From: Clostridia bacterium
Lineage (GTDB): Bacteria; Bacillota; Clostridia; Oscillospirales; CAG-382
Assembly (NCBI GenBank): GCA_900757905.1
Contig: CAAEPN010000076.1
Location: 1 to 32,329 of the forward strand
Direction: 5' to 3'
DNA length: 32,329 bases
The notes beneath the pieces were generated by a model. The model searched no databases. It was not told the origin of the DNA and saw only the letters and a list, made by a program, of their open reading frames with translations. Shown one piece after another: positions 25,188 through 32,200 of the stretch. The position numbers and the translations under genes are program-made. Numbering within the stretch: position 1 is the first letter of the stretch; each line of letters starts with the position of its first letter.

Positions 25188-26534
25188 ATGCACGAAAAGC
25201 TGGTGCTTTGCGGTTTAATGCTGCTTGCCGCGGCCTTAGTCGGCGCGGCGGTCTATTTTTACAACCGTTTTGCAGAAAACCGCGCCAAAGTCGAGAGTGC
25301 GGCGCTTACATTGCCAAACGCCCTTCGCCGCCGCTATGAGCGCGACGCCGGAAACGGTCTTTCACAGACGGTGGTCTATATCAGCATTTATAAGCACCGC
25401 TTAAAAAGCGTAGCGCCCTATACGGCGGTAACGGCAGTCAATAAGCGTATTCGTTCGGAGATCGAGAGCTCACTCTCAGCCGGACTTTTCCGTGCCGCAG
25501 CTGAAATCGACGGCTATAACTACGTGCTTCTTTCTACGGCGGACAAAACGCAGATCCGCGTGTTCTGCGAAGCCTTCATGCGCCCGAAAAACGGACGGAA
25601 AAGCGGGGCTTTGCGCTATGCGGCGCTGCTCGATATCTACGCCGGCGCCTATTCTCCGGAGGGAGCGGTCTCCTTTGAGGACGCGTTAACGCGCGCCCGC
25701 AAGACCGCGCGTTATGCCGGGGTCAATCATATGCGCTTTTGTACCAGTACGCATGAGGTTCAGGCGGCGGTCGGTGAAATGGAATACTTCGAAAATGCCG
25801 CGCCGGAAATTCTGGACAATAACGAATTTTACATGGTCGTTCAGCCGATCGTGGACAATACCGGAAAAATGATTGGCGGTGAAATGCTTTCGCGGTTCCG
25901 TATCAAGGATAACCGCGATATTGCGGTGCAGAAGTTTTTACAGGCAGCGCGAAGAGAAGCCTTGACCGGCCGGTTCGACTATTTGGTCTTCGAAAAGTGT
26001 CTTGCATGGATCGAGACCATGGGCCCGGAAAAGCTGGGTTTTATCACCTGTAATTTTACGCGGCTGACGGCCGCTTCCCCGGATTTCATCCAAAATATTA
26101 CGACCATTGCCGAAAAATATGATTTTGTCTATTCTTCGGTGGCTATCGAGATCACCGAGGACGATGACGGCGGCAACCGCGAGCAGTTATGCAAAAATAT
26201 TGAGACCCTGAAAGATTTAGGCTTTTTGCTGCTTATCGACGATTTCGGAGCCGGAACAACGTCCATTGACGATCTGTACCGCTTTCCGGTCGATATCATC
26301 AAGATCGATAAGACCATCTTAGGCCGTGCCGATACCGAAAAGGGAGCGGCGATCTTTGACAGTATTGCCCACATGGCGAAAGGCTTGAATGTCAAGCTGC
26401 TTTGCGAGGGAATTGAGACCAAGGAACAGTTTGAGTTTGCCGCCGCGCACGGCTGTGACCTTTTGCAGGGTTATTATTTCTCCAAACCCATGCAGATAAG
26501 CGACTATGAGGAAGCGTTTGCCGAAAGAGTATAA
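25188..26534 (+). CDS. Membrane c-di-GMP phosphodiesterase (degenerate GGDEF plus EAL)
   Basis: The 448-residue protein has an N-terminal membrane helix (about 5-26), a GGDEF-like domain without its signature (about 50-190) and a C-terminal EAL domain (about 205-445). EAL residues needed for catalysis are all present: E232 (E-M-L), N289, E321 (EITE), D351-D352 (DDFGAG), K372 (KIDK), E407 with E410 (EGIE) and Q427 (LQGYYF). It should therefore cleave c-di-GMP to pGpG. It is the last gene of the EPS unit, transcribed from the c-di-GMP riboswitch, so it could damp the signal that switches on the locus. The degenerate GGDEF half may sense GTP, as in other such proteins; that is inference. Confidence 0.93.
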   Translation: MHEKLVLCGLMLLAAALVGAAVYFYNRFAENRAKVESAALTLPNALRRRYERDAGNGLSQTVVYISIYKHRLKSVAPYTAVTAVNKRIRSEIESSLSAGLFRAAAEIDGYNYVLLSTADKTQIRVFCEAFMRPKNGRKSGALRYAALLDIYAGAYSPEGAVSFEDALTRARKTARYAGVNHMRFCTSTHEVQAAVGEMEYFENAAPEILDNNEFYMVVQPIVDNTGKMIGGEMLSRFRIKDNRDIAVQKFLQAARREALTGRFDYLVFEKCLAWIETMGPEKLGFITCNFTRLTAASPDFIQNITTIAEKYDFVYSSVAIEITEDDDGGNREQLCKNIETLKDLGFLLLIDDFGAGTTSIDDLYRFPVDIIKIDKTILGRADTEKGAAIFDSIAHMAKGLNVKLLCEGIETKEQFEFAAAHGCDLLQGYYFSKPMQISDYEEAFAERV

Positions 26535-26769
26535 AAATCTACAAAAACAAAAATGCAGGATGAAAAGTCCTGCATTCAGACTGTTGCAAAAGTCTATAAG
26601 GCTTTTCGGGCGAAGCCCGATTTCAATAAAAATCCGAAAAATCCGGGGACATGTGCCACGGATTTTTCTCCGATAGATTCGCGAGTGTCGAAAAGCGGAG
26701 CTTTTTGGCATGAGGCGCGAGCGTACGAATCTGTTTCCGTGTCGTAAAACGTAGTTTTGCGACACGCTC

Positions 26770-26797
26770 AATGCAGGATGAAATATCCTGCATTTTT
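26770..26797 (+). terminator. Possible EPS operon terminator 1
   Basis: A 10-bp AT/GC-mixed stem AATGCAGGAT/ATCCTGCATT with a 5-base loop is followed by TTT, then CTTTG. The near copy at 26552-26576 lacks a T-run. The downstream hairpin at 26825-26850 is a better terminator. Confidence 0.5.
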
Positions 26798-26824
26798 CTT
26801 TGCCTTTGGAACGACCGGCAGTAA

Positions 26825-26850
26825 GGGCGACCATCGGTCGCCCGTTTTTT
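26825..26850 (+). terminator. Intrinsic terminator closing the EPS region
   Basis: GGGCGACC (26825-26832) and GGTCGCCC (26836-26843) form a perfect 8-bp GC-rich stem with a 3-base loop, followed by G and six T residues. It lies 290 bases after the EAL gene and 42 bases before the next promoter, insulating the two units. Confidence 0.85.
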
Positions 26851-26891
26851 ACGCTACAAACAGGATTTTTGCAACATTTACGGTTTTAGAA

Positions 26892-26920
26892 TTGACTTTT
26901 CCTATCGTTTCGGCTATAAT
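26892..26920 (+). promoter_or_regulatory. Sigma-A promoter of the SGNH-greA-coaE-slt-dnaX unit
   Basis: TTGACT (26892-26897) and a perfect TATAAT (26915-26920) are separated by 17 bases. Transcription should start near 26927, which argues against the in-frame ATG at 26924 as start codon of the following gene and supports 26981. Confidence 0.9.
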
Positions 26921-26980
26921 ATAATGGAATATGAGAATTCTCGGTCATATGCCGAAATAATGATAAAGGAATTTGCTGCT

Positions 26981-27796
26981 ATGAATACCAATCTTATTTT
27001 GAAAAAAATTGACGATCTTCCCGAAAATCCTCTTGAAAACGCCGTCCCGGACGGCGGTCTCTGCGCCATTTTCCGCACACTCGGCGTTGTGGGCGACAGC
27101 CTTTCTTCGGGCGAATTCGAAGCGCTGACGGCAGACGGCGTAAGAAGCTGGCACGATAAGTTTGAATACTCCTGGGGACAGTTTATCGCCCGTCGATGCG
27201 GTCTTAAAGCCTTCAACTTTTCGCGCGGCGGCATGACGGCAAAAGAATTCAACGCGTCGTTCGGCACAGCCTGCGGCTTTGATAAGCCGGAAAACGTTTG
27301 CCAAGCCTATATCATCGCGCTCGGCGTCAACGATGTGCTGAATACCGGACTTCCGGTCGGCTCGCTTGACGACATCGATTTCGAAAACTACGAAAACAAC
27401 AAGCCCACCTTTGCCGGCGAATATGCCAAGATCTTGCAGAAAATCAAAAAAATGCAGCCCAAGGCGCGCATTTTCCTTATGTCCATGCCCAATGACGAGT
27501 GCCGCGGCAATCAAAACCGACTTGATACCATTGCCGCTCACCGCGATCTTTTGGTCTCGCTTGCCGAAAAATTCGAATTCACCTATGTGCTCGACTTCCT
27601 TAAGTACGCACCGATCTACGACGAAGAATTCCGCAGAAACTACTACCTCGGCGGCCACTTAAACGCTGCCGGTTACAAGCTCACCGCCGATTTTGTCATG
27701 AGCTATATCGACTACATCATCCGTAAAAATCCGGAGGATTTTTGCCAAGTCGGCTTTATCGGCACGGATTTCCACTACCACGGCGTCAAGTGGTAA
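26981..27796 (+). CDS. SGNH/GDSL-family hydrolase
   Basis: This 271-residue protein has SGNH blocks: VVGDSLS with nucleophile S40, FSRGGMT (80-86, block II glycine) and ALGVNDV (N117, block III). Near the C-terminus H226 lies in YYLGGHLNAAGY. The Asp normally three residues before the His is Leu here, so a dyad or a different acid is implied. There is no signal peptide or membrane helix, so the protein is probably cytoplasmic. Family members remove acyl groups from lipids, sugars or proteins; the substrate is unknown. The start at 26981 has AAAGGA 10 bases upstream and lies downstream of the mapped promoter; the frame is also open to an ATG at 26924. It is the first gene of the right-hand unit, 34 bases before greA. 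Confidence 0.88.
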   Translation: MNTNLILKKIDDLPENPLENAVPDGGLCAIFRTLGVVGDSLSSGEFEALTADGVRSWHDKFEYSWGQFIARRCGLKAFNFSRGGMTAKEFNASFGTACGFDKPENVCQAYIIALGVNDVLNTGLPVGSLDDIDFENYENNKPTFAGEYAKILQKIKKMQPKARIFLMSMPNDECRGNQNRLDTIAAHRDLLVSLAEKFEFTYVLDFLKYAPIYDEEFRRNYYLGGHLNAAGYKLTADFVMSYIDYIIRKNPEDFCQVGFIGTDFHYHGVKW

Positions 27797-27830
27797 CCAT
27801 TTTTCTTAAACAAAAGAGGTTTGATACAAC

Positions 27831-28328
27831 ATGCATAATCAGCTCACCGAAGTGGATATTCAGAAAATGAAAGAGGAGATCGAATACCGCATTACCGTGC
27901 GCCGTCCGCACTTATTAAAAGAAGTGGTGCGCACGCGCGCTTTCGGCGATCTCAGCGAAAACGCGGAATACCACATCGCAAAGCAGGAAAAAAACGCCAA
28001 TGACCGTCGTATCCGCTATTTGCAGAATATGATAAAGACCGCCGAGGTCGTTTCGGTCAACACCGACGCCGACACGCTCGGTCTTTTCGATACGGTCACC
28101 ATTTACGTCGAAGAGGACGACGCCGAAGAAACCTACCGCCTTGTCACCACCGCGCGCGCCGACGCGCTCGATAACCGTATCAGCGGCGAATCGCCCATGG
28201 GCAAGGCGCTGCTCGGACATAAGGTCGGCGACCGGATCTTGATCGAGGTCAACCCGAATTACAGCTATTATGTCGTCATCCGCGCTATCGAAAAAGGCTC
28301 GGACGACGCGTCGCTGTCCATCAATTAA
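27831..28328 (+). CDS. greA: Transcription elongation factor GreA
   Basis: GreA enters the RNA polymerase secondary channel and triggers cleavage of backtracked RNA. The 165-residue product has the N-terminal coiled coil, with the tip acidic residues D40 and E43 in GDLSENAEYHIAK, and a C-terminal domain with GKALLGHKVGD and a beta-strand end (SYYVVIRAIE). The length is normal. A GreB-like paralogue is possible, but Bacillota usually carry GreA. The C-terminal stretch is somewhat divergent, with NPNYSYYVVIRAIE where PxGxxxyxIxxI is usual. It lies 10 bases before coaE. Confidence 0.9.
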   Translation: MHNQLTEVDIQKMKEEIEYRITVRRPHLLKEVVRTRAFGDLSENAEYHIAKQEKNANDRRIRYLQNMIKTAEVVSVNTDADTLGLFDTVTIYVEEDDAEETYRLVTTARADALDNRISGESPMGKALLGHKVGDRILIEVNPNYSYYVVIRAIEKGSDDASLSIN

Positions 28329-28338
28329 GGGAAAAGCT

Positions 28339-28968
28339 ATGCTTATCATCGGACTTACCGGCCCGACCGGCGCCGGAAAAGGCATGTTTTCGCAGATAGC
28401 CGTGCGCGATTTCGGCGCGCTGCACATCGATACCGATAAGGTCGCGCGTCAGGTGGTCGAGCCGGGTTCGGCCGGACTTGCCGCGCTGGTTCGCTATTTC
28501 GGAGACGGGATTCTGCGCCCGGACGGCGCACTTGACCGTGCAAGGCTTGCCGGAATCGTCTTTACCGATAAAGAAAAGCTTGCCGCGCTTAACAAGATCA
28601 CCCATCCGCTTGTCACAGAAGAGGTCGAAAAACGCCTTGCAAAGGCGCGCAAAGAAAATATTCCGTTTGCCATTATCGACGCGCCGCTGTTATTTGAGAG
28701 CGGCGAGGACAAGATATGCGATGTGACGGTCGGTATCGTCGCCGATGAAAGCACACGCTTTACGCGCATATTGGCACGCGACGGCATCGATGAAAACGCT
28801 GCCAGAAAGCGGCTTGCTTCGGCAAAGAGCACCGACTTTTTCCGGGAAAGATGCGACTATCTTCTTGAAAACGACGGCGGACAAGCCGAATTTGAGGAAA
28901 AGATACGCGCATTTTTCAAGTCGTTATGCAAGCCGCAAGCTATCCGGACGCAAAAGGAGCCTACATGA
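28339..28968 (+). CDS. coaE: Dephospho-CoA kinase
   Basis: CoaE phosphorylates dephospho-CoA in the last step of coenzyme A synthesis. The 209-residue product has a P-loop region GLTGPTGAGKG (5-15), the substrate region HIDTDKVARQVVEPG, THPLV and DAPLLFESG, all typical of CoaE. The P-loop ends GKG rather than the usual GKS or GKT, as in adenylate kinases. The start is the ATG at 28339 with AAGGG upstream; the frame is open further into greA. It overlaps the transglycosylase start by ATGA. CoA supply has a loose link to the acylation genes of the EPS locus, but this is a housekeeping gene. Confidence 0.92.
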   Translation: MLIIGLTGPTGAGKGMFSQIAVRDFGALHIDTDKVARQVVEPGSAGLAALVRYFGDGILRPDGALDRARLAGIVFTDKEKLAALNKITHPLVTEEVEKRLAKARKENIPFAIIDAPLLFESGEDKICDVTVGIVADESTRFTRILARDGIDENAARKRLASAKSTDFFRERCDYLLENDGGQAEFEEKIRAFFKSLCKPQAIRTQKEPT

Positions 28969-29570
28969 AAAAATCATTTGTTATCATTTTAATTTTAGCG
29001 CTTGCCGCCGGTTTTGCCACGCTTTGGGTATTTGTGGAGGACCGCATTCTGGAGCATACGCATCCGCTGCCGTATCATGACACCGTTTCGCTTATGTCCG
29101 CTGAATATGCCGTGCCCGAAGAGGTCATTTACGCCGTCATGAGCGTGGAAAGCGATTTCAAGAGCGACGCGCAAAGCTCCAAAGGCGCTATCGGCCTTAT
29201 GCAGATCACGCCCGACACATTCAATTGGCTCTGCTCCAAAAACGGTGCGGAGGACACGAATCCCGAGCTTTTGTACAATCCCGAGACCAACATCCGCTAC
29301 GGCACGTATTTTCTTAGCCTTTTATATTCGGAATTCGGCGTCTGGGATACCGCCTTTGCCGCTTATAACGCAGGCCGCGGCAAGGTCAACGAGTGGTTAA
29401 AGAGTCCCGATTACAATTCCAACGGCAAGCTTGTCAACATCCCCTATCCCGAAACAGCAGCTTATGTGCAAAAGGTCGGCAAAGCGATGCTTGTCTATAA
29501 AAAGCTGTACTTTTCCGGCCAGACCGTAAACACCGAATCCACGAAAGAACCCATTTCACAGGAGAATTAG
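28965..29570 (+). CDS. Membrane-anchored lytic transglycosylase (Slt family)
   Basis: This 201-residue protein has an N-terminal signal anchor (about 4-24) and a lysozyme-like SLT domain. The catalytic glutamate is E62 in MSVESDFKSDA, followed by SSKGAIGLMQITPDTF, NIRYGTYFLS and AYNAGRGKV, all family motifs. It should cut peptidoglycan glycan strands outside the membrane, forming anhydromuramyl ends. The start is the ATG at 28965, overlapping the coaE stop (ATGA). It lies 2 bases before dnaX, the typical arrangement coaE-slt-dnaX of Clostridia. Confidence 0.93.
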   Translation: MKKSFVIILILALAAGFATLWVFVEDRILEHTHPLPYHDTVSLMSAEYAVPEEVIYAVMSVESDFKSDAQSSKGAIGLMQITPDTFNWLCSKNGAEDTNPELLYNPETNIRYGTYFLSLLYSEFGVWDTAFAAYNAGRGKVNEWLKSPDYNSNGKLVNIPYPETAAYVQKVGKAMLVYKKLYFSGQTVNTESTKEPISQEN

Positions 29571-29572
29571 TC

Positions 29573-31252
29573 ATGGCAGAATATATGGCCTTGTACCGCA
29601 AATGGCGTCCGCATGTCTTTGCCGACGTCATCGGTCAGAAACACATTACCGACGTGCTGTGCAGCGAAGTCATGCACGGCTCGGTCTCGCACGCCTATCT
29701 TTTCTGCGGCTCACGCGGCACGGGAAAGACCACCTGCGCCAAGATTCTTGCCAAGGCGGTCAACTGCGAAAATCCGCAGAACGGCGATCCCTGCGGCAAG
29801 TGCCGCACCTGCCTTGCCTTTGATAGCTCCTACGATATCATCGAAATGGACGCCGCCTCCAACAACGGCGTGGACAACATCCGCGACCTGCGCGAAAAGG
29901 TCGGATTTATGCCGATCGAGATGAAAAAACGCGTCTATATCATCGACGAGGTGCATATGCTCTCCACCGGCGCTTTCAATGCGCTCTTAAAGACGCTCGA
30001 GGAACCGCCGGCACATGTCATGTTTATCCTCGCCACCACAGAGTTAAACAAGATCCCGGCTACCATTCTTTCACGCTGCAAGCGCTTTGATTTTCACCGC
30101 ATTTCGCCCGAAGACATGCTGCCGCGGCTTCGCTATATTTCAGACGAAGAAAAGATCGGCATTACCGACGACGCGCTGCGGCTTATCGCGTTTCTTGCGA
30201 CCGGCGCTATGCGCGACGCGCTGTCCATGTTAGAGCTTTTTGTCGGCAAGACCGATATTGACCGTGAAAAGGCGGCTGCCGCGCTGGGCGTCGTCGGAAA
30301 CGCGCCGGTCTTAAAGCTGTTGGAGGCCATCGCCGCAAAAGATACTTCGGCCGCGCTTGCCGGTCTTGATTCCGTCTACAACGCCAGCAAGGACATGGGC
30401 GTTCTCTGCTCGGAGCTTGCCGAAATGTTCCGGCATTTATTGGTAGTCAAGTGCGCAAGCGATTTCGTCAGCACGCTTGTCGAGGCTGAGCCGGACGTCA
30501 TTATCACCTTACGCAACATCGAACCCCTCTTTACCAAGGAGCGTCTGCTATATTCGTTAAACGTGGCCGATCAAACGCAGAATAAGCTTGCACGAAGCGG
30601 CCTTTCGCGCCGCACGGTTGCGGAGCTTATGATCATCAAGCTCTGCGACCCCCGGTTAGATTCCTCGCCCGAAGCCGTGCTTGCACGCCTTTCCGAAATG
30701 GAATCCAAGCTCGCGTCCGGCTCATATACCGTGAATGCGCCCAAAAAAGAGACTGCTTCGGCAGTGCCGGTTTCAGACACCGCGCAAAACGGCGTTACAC
30801 AACCTGCCGTGTCCTCTGATCCCGGCCCGTCCGATGAAATCCCGCTTCCCGAAGCGCCTGATGAGATCTCCGAGGAAGCGCTCTATACGCCGCCCGTTTC
30901 GGAAAAGCCGACAAAAAAAGCCGCGCCCAAAGAAAAAGCGCCTGTCACACCCGAAGCCAAGCCCGAAAAAGGCACGGAAATGCTCGCTTTCGCCGAGCTT
31001 CTTGAGGAGATCAAGGCGCAGGACATGATGATGTATTCGTGGTTAAACGGCGCGTATGCCGAGGTCTTTCCCGATAAAATTAAAATATCCGTCAATCCCA
31101 TGAGTTATTTAATGTTAAACGGTGATAAGGAAAAGACCGATATCATCGCCGGAATCGCGTCTAAGCTTTTGGGCATGCCGGTACGCGTGGAATACGTCAG
31201 CCTTTCAGCCGGCACGGCGGCCAGCCGACGCGCCGATCTATCGGATTTTTAA
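29573..31252 (+). CDS. dnaX: DNA polymerase III subunits gamma/tau
   Basis: DnaX is the AAA+ clamp-loader subunit. The 559-residue product starts LYRKWRPHVFADVIGQKHI and carries Walker A GSRGTGKT (46-53), zinc cysteines C65, C74, C77 and C80, Walker B IIDEVHML and the SRC motif near residue 168. A clamp-loader collar domain follows, then a Pro/Ala/Lys-rich linker (about 385-465) and a tau-like C-terminal domain. The start follows the transglycosylase stop by 2 bases. No A-rich slippery site for gamma production was noticed. The usual partner genes (YbaB, recR) do not follow; a CmpB-type gene does. Confidence 0.97.
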   Translation: MAEYMALYRKWRPHVFADVIGQKHITDVLCSEVMHGSVSHAYLFCGSRGTGKTTCAKILAKAVNCENPQNGDPCGKCRTCLAFDSSYDIIEMDAASNNGVDNIRDLREKVGFMPIEMKKRVYIIDEVHMLSTGAFNALLKTLEEPPAHVMFILATTELNKIPATILSRCKRFDFHRISPEDMLPRLRYISDEEKIGITDDALRLIAFLATGAMRDALSMLELFVGKTDIDREKAAAALGVVGNAPVLKLLEAIAAKDTSAALAGLDSVYNASKDMGVLCSELAEMFRHLLVVKCASDFVSTLVEAEPDVIITLRNIEPLFTKERLLYSLNVADQTQNKLARSGLSRRTVAELMIIKLCDPRLDSSPEAVLARLSEMESKLASGSYTVNAPKKETASAVPVSDTAQNGVTQPAVSSDPGPSDEIPLPEAPDEISEEALYTPPVSEKPTKKAAPKEKAPVTPEAKPEKGTEMLAFAELLEEIKAQDMMMYSWLNGAYAEVFPDKIKISVNPMSYLMLNGDKEKTDIIAGIASKLLGMPVRVEYVSLSAGTAASRRADLSDF

Positions 31253-31285
31253 AGAACCCATATTATCTTTACGGAGGGAATCATC

Positions 31286-32053
31286 ATGCATAAAGCGCTG
31301 TCCTTGCTATTACTGTTTTTCATCGGCAGTTCGGTCGGATGGGTACTCGAATTTTTCTTCCGCCGCTATTTCGCACCCGAAAAGAAGTGGGTCAATCCCG
31401 GCTTTTTGACCGGCCCGTGTCTGCCGATCTACGGCTTCGGCACATGTACGCTGTATCTGCTTGCCTCGGCAGAGGTCTTTCTGCCGGTCGAAAACATAAC
31501 TTTACGGCGTGTTATTCTGTTTGTTGCCATGGCCGTATGCATGACGGTCATCGAATACATTGCCGGCCTTATCTTCATTGTGGGTCTTAAGACCAAATTA
31601 TGGGATTACAGCAATGAAAAATTCAACCTACAGGGCATTATCTGCTTAAAATTTTCGTTAATGTGGGCGTTTGCCGGCGCAGTCTATTACATTTTCGTGC
31701 ATCCGCTTTTGAGTGACGCGTTGATTTGGTTTGACAGACACCGCGGCTTCTACTTTGTTCTCGGTTCGGTGTTCGGCATTTTTGCCGTGGACGTGGTCTA
31801 CTCGTTCGGCGTGGTGGCGAAGATTCGCGCTTTCGCGACGGAAAACCACATTTTAGTGCGCTACGAAGAACTCAAAAACACCATTCGCAAAACGGCGGAA
31901 GAACAGAAGAAAAAGTACAAATTCTTGTTTGCACTGCGTCCCGAAGTGCCGATTCGCGAGCATTTGAACAAGTATCTGGAGCTTGTGCGCGCCTTTGATA
32001 AGGACGAAAAGGAAAAGAACCGCAAGGACAAAAAAGCGCGTAAAAACGCATAG
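31286..32053 (+). CDS. Putative ABC-transporter type IV / CmpB-like membrane protein
   Basis: The 255-residue protein has about five or six membrane helices, with the family hallmark near the N-terminus: SSVGWVLEFFFRRYF, then WVNPGFLTGPCLPIYGFG. A second conserved stretch, TVIEYIAGLIF, and LWDYSNEKFNLQGIICLKFS are also typical of PF06541. The C-terminal 75 residues are cytoplasmic, coiled-coil-like and very basic. The function of the family is unknown despite its ABC name, and no ATPase gene adjoins. GGAGGG lies 7 bases before the ATG. It is the last gene before two hairpins that end the unit. Confidence 0.85.
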   Translation: MHKALSLLLLFFIGSSVGWVLEFFFRRYFAPEKKWVNPGFLTGPCLPIYGFGTCTLYLLASAEVFLPVENITLRRVILFVAMAVCMTVIEYIAGLIFIVGLKTKLWDYSNEKFNLQGIICLKFSLMWAFAGAVYYIFVHPLLSDALIWFDRHRGFYFVLGSVFGIFAVDVVYSFGVVAKIRAFATENHILVRYEELKNTIRKTAEEQKKKYKFLFALRPEVPIREHLNKYLELVRAFDKDEKEKNRKDKKARKNA

Positions 32054-32069
32054 CGTCAGTACATATTTT

Positions 32070-32107
32070 GATAAACGGACAAAAAGCTTCATTTTTGTCC
32101 GTTTATC
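32070..32107 (+). terminator. Perfect 16-bp hairpin after the CmpB-like gene
   Basis: GATAAACGGACAAAAA (32070-32085) and its exact inverse (32092-32107) flank a 6-base loop, with A and T runs at the top of the stem. No T-run follows on the plus strand, so it may act together with the next hairpin or protect the 3' end. Confidence 0.55.
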
Positions 32108-32112
32108 CCTAT

Positions 32113-32160
32113 AACCCGGCTGTTTATCGAAAAGTATTGATAGACAGCCGGGTTTGCTTT
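32113..32160 (+). terminator. Intrinsic terminator of the dnaX unit
   Basis: AACCCGGCTGT (32113-32123) pairs with ACAGCCGGGTT (32144-32154), and the stem extends inward by five more pairs including one G-T. A 10-base loop and TGCTTT complete it. Confidence 0.8.
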
Positions 32161-32165
32161 ATAAT
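32137..32165 (+). promoter_or_regulatory. Promoter of the lipoprotein gene, embedded in the terminator
   Basis: TTGATA (32137-32142) and TATAAT (32160-32165) are separated by 17 bases. The -35 box lies at the loop and inner stem of the preceding terminator. The -10 box is 36 bases before the next ATG. Confidence 0.75.
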
Positions 32166-32200
32166 TATTGTATCTTATATTCACAGAAAGGCGAGTATTT

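Larger units (their letters stand above)
26552..26876. repeat. Multi-hairpin element, possible MITE or structured RNA
   Basis: This gene-free stretch is packed with inverted repeats. They are AATGCAGGA/TCCTGCATT (26552-26576), TCGGGC/GCCCGA (26606-26620), GAAAAATCCG/CGGATTTTTC (26636-26668), AGATTCG/CGAATCT (26675-26732) enclosing AAAAGC/GCTTTT, CGTGTCG...CGACACG with an AAAAC/GTTTT inner stem (26738-26766), and a near copy of the first hairpin, AATGCAGGAT/ATCCTGCATT (26770-26794). Outer inverted repeats TGTTGCAAAA (26582-26591) and TTTTGCAACA (26867-26876) bracket most of it. There is no transposase. The final part holds a terminator and leads into the next promoter. Confidence 0.6.

Noticed and set aside
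26552..26794. Repeated hairpin considered as a CRISPR repeat
   Set aside because: There are only two copies, 218 bases apart, with other hairpins between and no regular spacers or cas genes.
26924..26980. Upstream ATG start for the SGNH hydrolase
   Set aside because: It lies at the expected transcription start of the 26892-26920 promoter and has no ribosome site; the ATG at 26981 has one.
26945..27658. 237-codon minus-strand reading frame opposite the SGNH hydrolase
   Set aside because: It is an antisense shadow; the plus-strand product has SGNH blocks, a promoter and a ribosome site.
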